DNA of 64,000 bases from Mytilus trossulus (lineage: Eukaryota > Mollusca > Bivalvia > Mytilida > Mytilidae): NCBI RefSeq assembly GCF_036588685.1, contig NC_086384.1, positions 10,492,195-10,556,194 of the forward strand, in the 5' to 3' direction. Under the pieces are notes generated by a model. It saw only the letters and a program-made list of their open reading frames with translations, ran no database searches and had not been told where the DNA came from. Made by a program: the position numbers and the translations under genes. This document shows positions 46,001 through 59,391 of this stretch, in pieces (position 1 is the stretch's first letter; every line of letters starts with the position of its first letter).

Positions 46001-49000
46001 ATATTAACATAGCAAACACAGCTAAAGGTTGAATGAGAGTTGATGCAAAGTCCATGTTTACAGGGATCAGTGACACAATCTCCAATGAATGAAGTATACT
46101 AGCATAGCAAACACAGCTAAAGGTTGAATGAGAGTTGATACATAGTCCATGTTTACAGGGATCAGTGACACAATCTACCATGAATAAAGTATACTAGCAT
46201 AGCAAACACAGCTAAAGGTTGAATGAGAGTTGATACAAAGGCCATGTTTACAGGGATCAGTGACACAATCTACAATGAATAAAGTATACTAACATAGCAA
46301 ACACAGCTAAAGGGTGAACGAGAGTTGATGCATAGCCCAGGTTTACAGGGATCAGTGACACAATCTACAATGAATAAAGTATACTAACATAGCAAACACA
46401 GCTAAAGGATGAACGAGAGTTGATACATAGTCCATGTTTACAGGGATCAGATACACAATCTACAATGAATAAAGTGTACTAACATAGCAAACACAGCTAA
46501 AGGTTGAACGAGAGTTGATACATAGTCCATGTTTACAGGGATCAGTGACACAATCTACAATGAATAAAGTATACTAACATAGCAAACACAGCTAAAGGTT
46601 GAACGAGAGTTGATACAAAGTCCATGTTTACAGGGATCAGTGACACAATCTACAATGAATGAAGTATACTAACATAGCAAACACAGCTAAAGGTTGAATG
46701 AGAGTTGATACATAGTCCATGTTTACAGGGATCAGTGACACAATCTACAATGAATGAAGTATACTAGCATAGCAAACACAGCTAAAGGTTGAATGAGAGT
46801 TGAAACAAAGTCCATGTTTACAGGGATTAGCGGCACAATCTACAATGAATGAAGTATACTAACATAGCAAACACAGCTAAAGGTTGAACGAGAGTTGATA
46901 CATAGTCCATGTTTACAGGGATTAGCGACACAATCTACAATGAATAAAGTATACTAGCATAGCAAACACAGCTAAAGGTTGAATGAGAGTTGATACATAG
47001 TCCATGTTTACAGGGATCAGTGACACAATCTACAATGAATGAAGTATACTAGCATAGCAAACACAGCTAAAGGTTGAATGAGAGTTGATACAAAGTCCAT
47101 GTTTACAGGGATCAGATACACAATCTACAATGAATGAAGTATACTAACATAGCAAACACAGCTAAAGGTTGAACGAGAGTTGATACATAGTCCATGTTTA
47201 CAGGGATTAGCGACACAATCTACAATGAATAAAGTATACTAGCATAGCAAACACAGCTAAAGGTTGAATGAGAGTTGATACAAAGTCTAGGTTTACAGGG
47301 ATCAGCGACACAATCTACAATGAATAAAGTATACTAGCATAGCAAACACAGCTAAAGGTTGAACGAGAGATGATACAAAATCCATGTTTACAGGAATCAG
47401 TGACACAATCTACAATGAATGAAGTATACTAACATAGCAAACACAGCTAAAGGTTGAATGAGAGTTGATACAAAGTCCATGTTTACAGGGATTAGCGACA
47501 CAATCTACAATGAATAAAAAAAACTGGCATAGGAAACACAGCTAAAGGTTGAATGAGAGTTGATACATAGTCCATGTTTACAGGGATTAGCGACACAATC
47601 TACAATGAATAAAGTATACTAACATAGCAAACACAGCTAAAGGTTGAACGAGAGTTGATACAAAGTCCAGGTTTACAGGAATCAGCGACACAATCTATAA
47701 TGAATAAAGTATACTAGCATAGCAAACACAGCTAAAGGTTGAATGAGCGTTGATACAAAGTCCATGTTTACATGAATCAGTGACACAATCTACAATGAAT
47801 AAAGTATACTAACATAGCAAACACAGCTAAAGGTTGAATGAGAGTTGATACATAGTCCATGTTTACCGGGATCAGCGACACAATCTACAATGAATGAAGT
47901 AAACTAGCATAGCAAACACAGCTAAAAGTTGAACGAGAGTTGATACAAAGTCCATGTTTACAGGAATCAGTGACACAATCTACAATGAATAAAGTATACT
48001 GGCATAGCAAACACAGCTAAAGGTTGAATGAGAGTTGATGCATAGTCCATGTTTACATGAATCTGTGACACAATCTATAATGAATAAAGTATACTGGCAT
48101 AGCAAACACAGCTAAAGGTTGAACGAGAGTTGATACAAAGTCCATGTTTACAGGAATCAGTGACACAATCTACAATGAATAAAGTATACTAGCATAGCAA
48201 ACACAGCTAAAGGTTGAACGAGAGTTGATACAAAGTCCAGGTTTACAGGAATCAGCAACACAATCTATAATGAATAAAGTATACTAGCATAGCAAACACA
48301 GCTAAAGGTTGAATGAGCGTTGATACAAAGTCCATGTTTACAGGAATCAGTGACACAATCTACAATGAATAAAGTATACTGGCATAGAAAACACAGCTAA
48401 AGGTTGAATGAGAGTTGATACAAAGTCCATGTTTACAGGAATCAGCGACACAATCTATAATGAATAAAGTATACTAGCATAGCAAACACAGCTAAAGGTT
48501 GAATGAGCGTTGATACAAAGTCCATGTTTACAGGAATCAGTGACACAATCTACAATGAATAAAGTATACTAGCATAGCAAACACAGCTAAAGGTTGAATG
48601 AGAGTTGATACAAAGTCCATGTTTACAGGAATCAGTGACACAATCTACAATGAATAAAGTATACTAACATAGCAAACACAGCTAAAGGTTGAATGAGAGT
48701 TGATACAAAGTCCATGTTTACAGGGATTAGCGACACAATCTACAATGAATGAAGTATACTAACATAGCAAACACAGCTAAAGGGTGAATGAGAGTTGATA
48801 CATAGTCCATGTTTACAGGGATTAGCGACACGATCTACAATGAATAAAGTATACTAGCATAGCAAACACAGCTAAAGGTTGAATGAGAGTTGATACAAAG
48901 TCCAGGTTTACAGGGATTAGCGGCACAATCTACAATGAATAAAGTATACTAGCATAGCAAACACAGCTAAAGGTTGAATGAGAGTTGAAACAAAGTCCAT

Positions 49001-52000
49001 GTTTACAGGGATTAGCGGCACAATCTACAATGAATAAAGTATACTGGCATAGAAAACACAGCTAAAGTTTGAATGAGAGTTGATACAAAGTCCAGGTTTA
49101 CAGGAATCAGTGACACAATCTACAATGAATAAAGTATACTAGCATAGCAAACACAGCTAAAGGTTGAATGAGAGTTGATACATAGTCCAGGTTTACAGGA
49201 ATCAGCGACACAATCTACAATGAATAAAGTATACTGGCATAGAAAACACAGCTAAAGGTTGAATGAGAGTTGATACAAAGTCCAGGTTTACAGGAATCAG
49301 CGACACAATCTACAATGAATAAAGTAAACTGGCATAGAAAACACAGCTAAAGTTTGAATGTGAGTTGATACAAAGTCCAGGTTTACAGGAATCAGTGACA
49401 CAATCTACAATGAATAAAGTATACTAGCATAGCAAACACAGCTAAAGGTTGAATGAGCGTTGATACAAAGTCCATGTTTACAGGAATCAGTGACACAATC
49501 TACAATGAATAAAGTATACTAGCATAGCAAACACAGCTAAAGGTTGAATGAGAGTTGATACAAAGTCCATGTTTACAGGAATCAGTGACACAATCTACAA
49601 TGAATAAAGTATACTGGCATAGAAAACACAGCTAAAGGTTGAATGAGAGTTGATACAAAGTCCATGTTTACAGGAATCAGCGACACAATCTATAATGAAT
49701 AAAGTATACTAGCATAGCAAACACAGCTAAAGGTTGAATGAGCGTTGATACAAAGTCCATGTTTACAGGAATCAGTGACACAATCTACAATGAATAAAGT
49801 ATACTAGCATAGCAAACACAGCTAAAGGTTGAATGAGAGTTGATACAAAGTCCATGTTTACAGGAATCAGTGACACAATCTACAATGAATAAAGTATACT
49901 AACATAGCAAACACAGCTAAAGGTTGAATGAGAGTTGATACAAAGTCCATGTTTACAGGGATTAGCGACACAATCTACAATGAATGAAGTATACTAACAT
50001 AGCAAACACAGCTAAAGGGTGAATGAGAGTTGATACATAGTCCATGTTTACAGGGATTAGCGACACGATCTACAATGAATAAAGTATACTAGCATAGCAA
50101 ACACAGCTAAAGGTTGAATGAGAGTTGATACAAAGTCCAGGTTTACAGGGATTAGCGGCACAATCTACAATGAATAAAGTATACTAGCATAGCAAACACA
50201 GCTAAAGGTTGAATGAGAGTTGAAACAAAGTCCATGTTTACAGGGATTAGCGGTACAATCTACAATGAATAAAGTATACTGGCATAGAAAACACAGCTAA
50301 AGTTTGAATGAGAGTTGATACAAAGTCCAGGTTTACAGGAATCAGTGACACAATCTACAATGAATAAAGTATACTGGCATAGCAAACACAGCTAAAGTTT
50401 GAATGTGAGTTGATACAAAGTCCAGGTTTACAGGAATCAGTGACACAATCTACAATGAATAAAGTATACTAGCATAGCAAACACAGCTAAAGGTTGAATG
50501 AGAGTTGATACATAGTCCAGGTTTACAGGAATCAGCGACACAATCTACAATGAATAAAGTAAACTGGCATAGAAAACACAGCTAAAGTTTGAATGTGAGT
50601 TGATACAAAGTCCAGGTTTACAGGAATCAGTGACACAATCTACAATGAATAAAGTATACTGGCATAGAAAACACAGCTAAAGTTTGAATGTGAGTTGATA
50701 CAAAGTCCAGGTTTACAGGAATCAGTGACACAATCTACAATGAATAAAGTATACTGGCATAGAAAACACAGCTAAAGGTTGAATGAGAGTTGATACAAAG
50801 TCCATGTTTACAGGAATCAGCGACACAATCTACAATGAATAAAGTAAACTGGCATAGAAAACACAGCTAAAGTTTGAATGTGAGTTGATACAAAGTCCAG
50901 GTTTACAGGAATCAGTGACACAATCTACAATGAATAAAGTATACTGGCATAGAAAAAACAGCTAAAGGTTGAATGAGAGTTGATACAAAGTCCATGTTTA
51001 CAGGAATCAGTGACACAATCTACAATGAATAAAGTAAACTGGCATAGAAAACACAGCTAAAGTTTGAATGTGAGTTGATACAAAGTCCAGGTTTACATGA
51101 ATCAGTGACACAATCTATAATGAATAAAGTAAACTGGCATAGAAAACACAGCTAAAGTTTGAATGTGAGTTGATACATAGTCCAGGTTTACAAGGATTAG
51201 CGACACAATCTATAATGAATGAAGTATACTAGCATAGCAAACACAGCTAAAGTTTGAATGTGAGTTGATACAAAGTCCAGGTTTACAGGAATCAGTGACA
51301 CAATCTACAATGAATAAAGTATACTAGCATAGCAAACACAGCTAAAGGTTGAATGAGAGTTGATACAAAGTCCATGTTTACAGGGATCAGCGACACAATC
51401 TACAATGAATAAAGTATACTAGCATAGCAAACACAGCTAAAGGTTGAATGAGAGTTGATACAAAGTCCATGTTTACAGGGATTAGCGACACAATCTACAA
51501 TGAATAAAAAAAACTGGCATAGGAAACACAGCTAAAGGTTGAATGAGAGTTGATACATAGTCCATGTTTACAGGGATTAGCGACACGATCTACAATGAAT
51601 AAAGTATACTAGCATAGCAAACACAGCTAAAGGTTGAATGAGAGTTGATACAAAGTCCAGGTTTACAGGGATTAGCGGCACAATCTACAATGAATAAAGT
51701 ATACTAGCATAGCAAACACAGCTAAAGGTTGAATGAGAGTTGAAACAAAGTCCATGTTTACAGGGATTAGCGGCACAATCTACAATGAATAAAGTATACT
51801 GGCATATAAAACACAGCTAAAGTTTGAATGAGAGTTGATACAAAGTCCAGGTTTACAGGAATCAGTGACACAATCTACAATGAATAAAGTATACTGGCAT
51901 AGCAAACACAGCTAAAGTTTGAATGTGAGTTGATACAAAGTCCAGGTTTACAGGAATCAGTGACACAATCTACAATGAATAAAGTATACTAGCATAGCAA

Positions 52001-55000
52001 ACACAGCTAAAGGTTGAATGAGATTTGATACATAGTCCAGGTTTACAGGAATCAGCGACACAATCTACAATGAATAAAGTAAACTGGCATAGAAAACACA
52101 GCTAAAGTTTGAATGTGAGTTGATACAAAGTCCAGGTTTACAGGAATCAGTGACACAATCTACAATGAATAAAGTATACTGGCATAGAAAACACAGCTAA
52201 AGTTTGAATGTGAGTTGATACAAAGTCCAGGTTTACAGGAATCAGTGACACAATCTACAATGAATAAAGTATACTGGCATAGAAAACACAGCTAAAGGTT
52301 GAATGAGAGTTGATACAAAGTCCATGTTTACAGGAATCAGCGACACAATCTACAATGAATAAAGTAAACTGGCATAGAAAACACAGCTAAAGTTTGAATG
52401 TGAGTTGATACAAAGTCCAGGTTTACAGGAATCAGTGACACAATCTACAATGAATAAAGTATACTGGCATAGAAAAAACAGCTAAAGGTTGAATGAGAGT
52501 TGATACAAAGTCCATGTTTACAGGAATCAGTGACACAATCTACAATGAATAAAGTAAACTGGCATAGAAAACACAGCTAAAGGTTGAATGAGAGTTGATA
52601 CAAAGTCCATGTTTACAGGAATCAGTGACACAATCTACAATGAATAAAGTAAACTGGCATAGAAAACACAGCTAAAGTTTGAATGTGAGTTGATACAAAG
52701 TCCAGGTTTACAGGAATCAGTGACACAATCTATAATGAATAAAGTAAACTGGCATAGAAAACACAGCTAAAGTTTGAATGTGAGTTGATACATAGTCCAG
52801 GTTTACAAGGATTAGCGACACAATCTATAATGAATGAAGTATACTAGCATAGCAAACACAGCTAAAGTTTGAATGTGAGTTGATACAAAGTCCAGGTTTA
52901 CAGGAATCAGTGACACAATCTACAATGAATAAAGTATACTAGCATAGCAAACACAGCTAAAGGTTGAATGAGAGTTGATACAAAGTCCATGTTTACAGGG
53001 ATCAGCGACACAATCTACAATGAATAAAGTATACTAGCATAGCAAACACAGCTAAAGGTTGAATGAGAGTTGATACAAAGTCCATGTTTACAGGGATTAG
53101 CGACACAATCTACAATGAATAAAAAAAACTGGCATAGGAAACACAGCTAAAGGTTGAATGAGAGTTGATACATAGTCCATGTTTACAGGGATTAGCGACA
53201 CAATCTACAATGAATAAAGTATACTAACATAGCAAACACAGCTAAAGGTTGAACGAGAGTTGATACAAAGTCCAGGTTTACAGGAATCAGCGACACAATC
53301 TATAATGAATAAAGTATACTAGCATAGCAAACACAGCTAAAGGTTGAATGAGCGTTGATACAAAGTCCATGTTTACAGGAATCAGTGACACAATCTACAA
53401 TGAATAAAGTATACTAGCATAGCAAACACAGCTAAAAGTTGAACGAGAGTTGATACAAAGTCCATGTTTACAGGAATCAGTGACACAATCTACAATGAAT
53501 AAAGTATACTGGCATAGCAAACACAGCTAAAGGTTGAATGAGAGTTGATGCATAGTCCATGTTTACATGAATCTGTGACACAATCTATAATGAATAAAGT
53601 ATACTGGCATAGCAAACACAGCTAAAGGTTGAACGAGAGTTGATACAAAGTCCATGTTTACAGGAATCAGTGACACAATCTACAATGAATAAAGTATACT
53701 AGCATAGCAAACACAGCTAAAGGTTGAACGAGAGTTGATACAAAGTCCAGGTTTACAGGAATCAGCGACACAATCTATAATGAATAAAGTATACTAGCAT
53801 AGCAAACACAGCTAAAGGTTGAATGAGCGTTGATACAAAGTCCATGTTTACAGGAATCAGTGACACAATCTACAATGAATAAAGTATACTGGCATAGAAA
53901 ACACAGCTAAAGGTTGAATGAGAGTTGATACAAAGTCCATGTTTACAGGAATCAGCGACACAATCTATAATGAATAAAGTATACTAGCATAGCAAACACA
54001 GCTAAAGGTTGAATGAGCGTTGATACAAAGTCCATGTTTACAGGAATCAGTGACACAATCTACAATGAATAAAGTATACTACCATAGCAAACACAGCTAA
54101 AGGTTGAATGAGAGTTGATACAAAGTCCATGTTTACAGGAATCAGTGACACAATCTACAATGAATAAAGTATACTAACATAGCAAACACAGCTAAAGGTT
54201 GAATGAGAGTTGATACAAAGTCCATGTTTACAGGGATTAGCGACACAATCTACAATGAATGAAGTATACTAACATAGCAAACACAGCTAAAGGTTGAATG
54301 AGAGTTGATACAAAGTCCATGTTTACAGGAATCAGTGACACAATCTACAATGAATAAAGTATACTAACATAGCAAACACAGCTAAAGGTTGAATGAGAGT
54401 TGATACAAAGTCCATGTTTACAGGGATTAGCGACACAATCTACAATGAATGAAGTATACTAACATAGCAAACACAGCTAAAGGTTGAATGAGAGTTGATA
54501 CAAAGTCCATGTTTACAGGAATCAGTGACACAATCTATAATGAATAAAGTATACTAACATAGCAAACACAGCTAAAGGTTGAATGAGAGTTGATACAAAG
54601 TCCATGTTTACAGGGATTAGCGACACAATCTACAATGAATAAAGTATACTAGCATAGCAAACACAGCTAAAGGTTGAATGAGAGTTGATACAAAGTCCAG
54701 GTTTACAGGAATCAGTGACACAATCTACAATGAATAAAGTATACTGGCATAGAAAACACAGCTAAAGGTTGAATGAGAGTTGATACAAAGTCCAGGTTTA
54801 CAGGAATCAGTGACACAATCTACAATGAATAAAGTATACTGGCATAGAAAACACAGCTAAAGGTTGAATGAGAGTTGATACAAAGTCCATGTTTACAGGG
54901 ATCAGTGACACAATCTACAATGAATAAAGTAAACTGGCATAGCAAACACAGCTAAAGGTTGAATGTGAGTTGATACAAAGTCCAGGTTTACAGGAATCAG

Positions 55001-56075
55001 TGACACAATCTATAATGAATAAAGTAAACTGGCATAGAAAACACAGCTAAAGTTTGAATGTGAGTTGATACATAGTCCAGGTTTACAGGAATCAGTGACA
55101 CAATCTACAATGAATAAAGTAAACTGGCATAGAAAACACAGCTAAAGTTTGAATGTGAGTTGATACAAAGTCCAGGTTTACAGGAATCAGTGACACAATC
55201 TATAATGAATAAAGTATACTAGCATAGCAAACACAGCTAAAGGTTGAATGAGAGTTGATACATAGTCCATGTTTACAGGAATCAGTGACACAATTTACAA
55301 TGAATAAAGTATACTGGCATAGCAAACACAGCTAAAGGTTGAATGAGAGTTGATACATAGTCCATGTTTACAGGGATCAGTGACACAATCTACAATGAAT
55401 AAAGTATACTGGCATAGCAAACACAGCTAAAGGTTGAATGTGAGTTGATACAAAGTCCATGTTTACAGGGATTAGCGACACAATCTACAATGAATAAAGT
55501 ATACTAACATAGGAAACACAGCTAAAGGTTGAATGAGAGTTGATACATAGTCCATGTTTACAGGGATCAGTGACACAATCTACCATGAATAAAGTATACT
55601 AACATAGCAAACACAGCTAAAGGTTGAATGAGAGTTGATGCAAAGTCCATGTTTACAGGAATCAGTGACACAATCTACAATGAATAAAGTATACTAGCAT
55701 AGCAAACACAGCTAAAGGTTGAATGAGAGTTGATACATAGTCCATGTTTACAGGGATCAGATACACAATCTACAATAAATAAAAAAAAACTGGCATAGGA
55801 AACACAGCTAAAGGGTGAACGAGAGTTGATACATAGCCCAGGTTTACAGGGATCAGATACACAATCTACAATAAATAAAAAAAAACTGGCATAGGAAACA
55901 CAGCTAAAGGGTGAATGAGAGTTGATACATAGTCCATGTTTACAGGGATCAGATACACAATCTACAATAAATGAAAAATACTTGCATAGGAAACACAGTT
56001 AAAGGGTGAATGAGAGTTGATACATAGTCCATGTTTACAAGGATCAGTGACACAATCTCCAATGAATAAATTATA
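43040..56075 (-). repeat. 13-kb tandem array of 95-bp truncated EGF exon units
   Basis: About 137 head-to-tail units of 95 bp. Each unit, on the - strand, is a splice acceptor tract (TATACTTTATTCATTGTAG), then the first 72-74 nt of EGF 3 up to the fifth cysteine (CVTDPCKHGLC..FSCVCYA), then directly the next acceptor tract. The exon start at 43039 recurs at 43134 and so on to 56056, a distance of 137 units plus 2 bp; the extra bases lie in A-runs near 55785 and 55880. Units differ by point changes that form subfamilies. No donor remains in the unit. In the EGF frame each usual unit ends in TTG TAG at the next acceptor, so the array is not an open coding repeat. Four units (near 44464, 44654, 46081, 56057) have GGAG in place of GTAG. 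Confidence 0.95.
49970..52670 (-). repeat. Higher-order duplication inside the array
   Basis: Private variants recur at exact multiples of 95 bp. CGACACGATC occurs at 48831, 50066 and 51586 (position of CGATC; steps of 13 and 16 units). AGAAAAAACA occurs at 50951 and 52471 (16 units). Blocks of about 1.2-1.6 kb have therefore been copied as units. The extent given is the clearest pair and is approximate. Confidence 0.8.
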
Positions 56076-56255
56076 CTGTGAATTCATTTATTTTCGTGGG
56101 TACCAATTTTCGTGGATTAATGAATAATTGTATTTTTGTGGATATCTGATTTCATGGTTTTGCAAAAGTCTTCGTATAAGCCTTTGCATAACTTGCATTT
56201 CATTGAAGATTTAAATTTGTGGTTATCCTTTACCCATGAAATTCAATGAAAAATA
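56076..56255. mobile_element. Diverged TA-flanked MITE at the array edge
   Basis: Begins TA then CTGTGAATTCATTTATTTTC and aligns along its length with the reverse complement of the 26281-26490 element (shared TTTCGTGGGTA, CAATTTTCGTGGATT, GTGGATAT and TTTGTGGTTATC). The far end is degraded. The array stops exactly at its near end. Confidence 0.75.
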
Positions 56256-56544
56256 GTAAACCAAAATAAAGTGATATGATTAATGACCACTAAGGCCGTG
56301 TTAACATTGACCAAAACTCGGTAACGTTCCCATTGATAAAACTCAATGTTTAAATGTAGTTTAAATCATGTTTTGTCTACATGCAGTCGATAGTTAATAT
56401 AGATCTTGTGTGGGTTAATTGTTCACAAAATTAGGTATTTAGAACATGAATTTTACCATAGGAAAAACGTTTTTGGAATGAAATTGTTTTTCAGAACAAT
56501 TATTAATAAATTTCTTTACAGAAATATTTGTCTAAAATTAGGCC

Positions 56545-56735
56545 CCCAGTTTCTCGTTTGATAAGGTTTGACATTGTCATTTCGGGGCCATTTATAGCTG
56601 ACTATGCGTTGCATGTATGGTCTTTGCTCATTGTTGAAAGTCATACAATGAGCTATAGTTCTTAATTTATGTGTCATTTTGGTCTCTTGTGGGAGTCGTC
56701 TCTATGCAATAATACCACATCTTTTTTTTTTATAT
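56545..56735 (+). repeat. Interspersed repeat R1
   Basis: Carries CCCCCAGTTTCTCGTTTGAT, TGCTCATTGTTGAAAGTCAT and TGTCATTTTGGTCTCTTGTG. Confidence 0.75.
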
Positions 56736-57139
56736 TGGCATATTTCTTTGTTTTAATTTTTTTTTTAAGAAGCTTTATAAATCCCTTATCAGGAATCAAA
56801 GCATCTTCATTGCCGAAATCATAATTCATTTTAAATGGTCTTCCCGAATCGACTAGCCGTACACAAAAATATTTGCCACTAGTCTTTACTCAATCAACGA
56901 TTCCCTCATAAATGCATATTGAAAAAAAGTGTGTGTTAAATTGTTTGTTCTTTGTGTAGTGGTGTCTCATATCTGTTAAAATACACTAAGAAATGAAAAA
57001 AAACCCACATTATACACATCCTTTTTTTGCAAATACTCCATGGAGAAGAAATGTCATTTGAAATAAACAGGAAAGATAGAAATGAAGTGATTCGTAACAG
57101 CTCAATACTTTCATAAAGGAGCAAGCACTTGACTTCAAG

Positions 57140-57560
57140 GGGAGTGTTATGGCATGCCATAAAACCGGGTTCAACCCACCATTTTTTCCTTTTAAAATTT
57201 CCTGTACCAAGTCAGGAATATGACCATTTTTTGTTATAGTTCGTTTCTGCGTGTGTTTAACGTTGTGTTTCCGTTGTGTCGTTTGTTTTCTCTTATTTTT
57301 GAGTGTGAATTCAAATATTCCTATAAGACGTGTCACGGTACTTATCTATCCCAAATTCATGTATTTGGTTTTGATGTTATATTCGTTATTCTCGTAGGAT
57401 TTTGTCTAATGCTTAGTCCGTTTCTCTGTGTGTTACATTTTAATGTTCTGTCGTTGTTCTCTTATATTTAATGCGTTTCCCTCAGTTTTAGTTTATCACC
57501 CCGATTTTGTTTTTTTGTCCATGGATTTATGAGTTTTGAACAGCGGTATACTACTGTTGC
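57140..57560 (+). repeat. Interspersed repeat R5
   Basis: Shares CATAAAACCGGGTTCAACCC, AAGACGTGTCACGGTACTTA, TTTTGATGTTATATTCGTTA and TTGAACAGCGGTATACTACT with the other two copies. Confidence 0.8.
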
Positions 57561-58369
57561 ATTTATCTTTGCTATTTTTTCTGAGTCAGATTTTTTTTAT
57601 TCGCGCGAAGGGGTTTATTCAGTCCTTAGTTTAAGCCAGCCATCAAATATATATTTTTTTCAATATTTAACACTATAATGTATGAGGAAAATCTTAATAC
57701 CTTTTTAACATCTGTTTGACCATTATATTTTTTTTTTTTATCAAATTGGGGATCAGAATATTTTTCAAGGAATAAAACCCCGTTACACCCCTAGAAATGT
57801 TGTCCGGAAAATTGTTCATTCTGGTCTTTACATGTAACAGCGTAATGAACATTTGAATGACATATAGTTTAGAAGTGTGAACAAATCTTATGTACAGGTA
57901 ATAGAACAAGGTGTATAGATGTGAACAAATTTAATGTGAAACCTGTGCACATTACATCGAGCTTATTGTTAACATGTTTACTGTTCATGGCGTTTAGTGT
58001 GAACACGGCATAAGTCACTTTCACAGTTAATCGTAAATTTATTAAAATAAGGAGATGTGATATGATAGCCAAAGAGACAACTATCATTCAATGCGTTGGA
58101 TAATTTAAAAAACACATCTATAATTAAATGTTTGTATTTGTTCTTTCGCGTACGGAACAAAATATTTAAAAAGATATAGAAAGAAAAACAATTATATATC
58201 GAAATTACACGAATAAACTGTACAAAAGAAAGAATTAACCAATTATGTTACACAAATAAAAGAGAAAACAGTGTAATACATATAAACACGACAATTTAGC
58301 TCGAAGCAATTATAAAAGCACATTTTCATAGATTATCTTAGCTGTTTTTGCCAAAACTTTTAGAAATTT

Positions 58370-58480
58370 TGGTACACAATGCTCTTCAACTTTTTACTTT
58401 ATTTGGCCTTTTGAACTTTTTGGTGGATTCGAACGTCACTGATGAGTCTTGTAGACGAAACGAGCGTCTGGCGTATATAC
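58370..58480 (+). repeat. Interspersed repeat R6, variant
   Basis: Carries AACGTCACTGATGAGTCTTG and TAGACGAAACGAGCGTCTGG. Confidence 0.65.
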
Positions 58481-58589
58481 AAAATGTATCTATTATAGGT
58501 TTAATTCAACCCCCCTAGCCCCCCTTTTCATAACAGAATTACAGAAGAATATGACAGTTATTCTGGCATTAATATTAAGTATAATAGAG

Positions 58590-58795
58590 GAGAGGCGAAA
58601 GATACCACAGAGACATTCAAACTCATAGATTGAAAATAAACCGACAACGCCATGGCTAAAAAATAAAGAGACAAACAGACAGATAAAAGTACACAAGACA
58701 TAACATAGAAAACTACAGACAAAGCAAAACGAACCCTACCAAAATCTAAGGGGAATATTGTTTGCACCGGAAGGGTGAGCAGATTCTAATATGTT
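58590..58795 (-). repeat. Interspersed repeat R3, long copy
   Basis: Inverted: GAGGCGAAAGATACCACAGA, CAACGCCATGGCTAAAAAAT, GCAAAACGAACCCTACCAAA and CACCGGAAGGGTGAGCAG. It ends just before the microexon at 58805. Confidence 0.8.
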
Positions 58796-58804
58796 GATAC
58801 TTAC

Positions 58805-58819
58805 GATCAATGACAATAG
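58805..58819 (-). CDS. 15-nt linker microexon (EGF 2 to 3)
   Basis: CTATTGTCATTGATC lies between acceptor TTTTATTTCAG and donor GTAAGTA. Joined in phase 1 it reads AIVIDH, the longest linker. It is the exon whose splicing must cross the 15.8-kb intron holding the array. Confidence 0.8.
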
Positions 58820-59391
58820 CTGAAATAAAACAAATATCATAGACTTCCAAATAAATGCCGATTTGAAAATGTCAATAAAATTTCATCAACAAAGAATTAT
58901 TTTCCTTTAACAACATCATTTAATATCTATTTGAAATAATGACTTTTTACAATATCCTTAAGGAGTCTAAGTTTATCTTATCATGCTTATGTTCCATGTT
59001 ACATTCCACTAATCACTCAGGGAAAGTTTTAACATTCTTATTACATCAAATTTATGTTAAATAATATCACTCATTACGATTATTCATATGTATTCTAATT
59101 GTTTCTAAACATTACTTTCAATTGTTTAACATTACCGTTTATGGCACTCATTCAGAAAAATTGAGAAAACATTGATATTGTTTTGTCTAATGATCAGATG
59201 TGTTATAGGCTTCGTAAATAAAAAACTAATACTTGTTAAAAAATAGTCAAAATATTTTTCGTCAGAAATTATAAATCCAAAAAAAAAATCATAATTCTTT
59301 AATATCCAATCTATACAAATATCATCTGAATATAACATAAGAAATGTACGAAATTTGATTTACTTAACATGATCACTAAGGCCAATAATAC

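Larger units (their letters stand above)
56256..58804. other. Intron between EGF 2 linker microexon and the array
   Basis: Made mostly of repeat copies (R1 at 56545, R5 at 57140, R6 at 58370, R3 at 58590) in AT-rich sequence. Open frames here belong to those repeats. No additional EGF exon is seen. Confidence 0.6.

Noticed and set aside
44357..46181. Three open frames of 69 codons with EGF-like starts inside the array
   Set aside because: They are by-products of units in which TAG became GAG. They change frame at each 95-bp unit and close within three units.
43040..56075. CRISPR-like look of a long regular repeat array
   Set aside because: Units are contiguous 95-bp copies without variable spacers, derived from a neighbouring exon, in an intron-rich eukaryotic genome.
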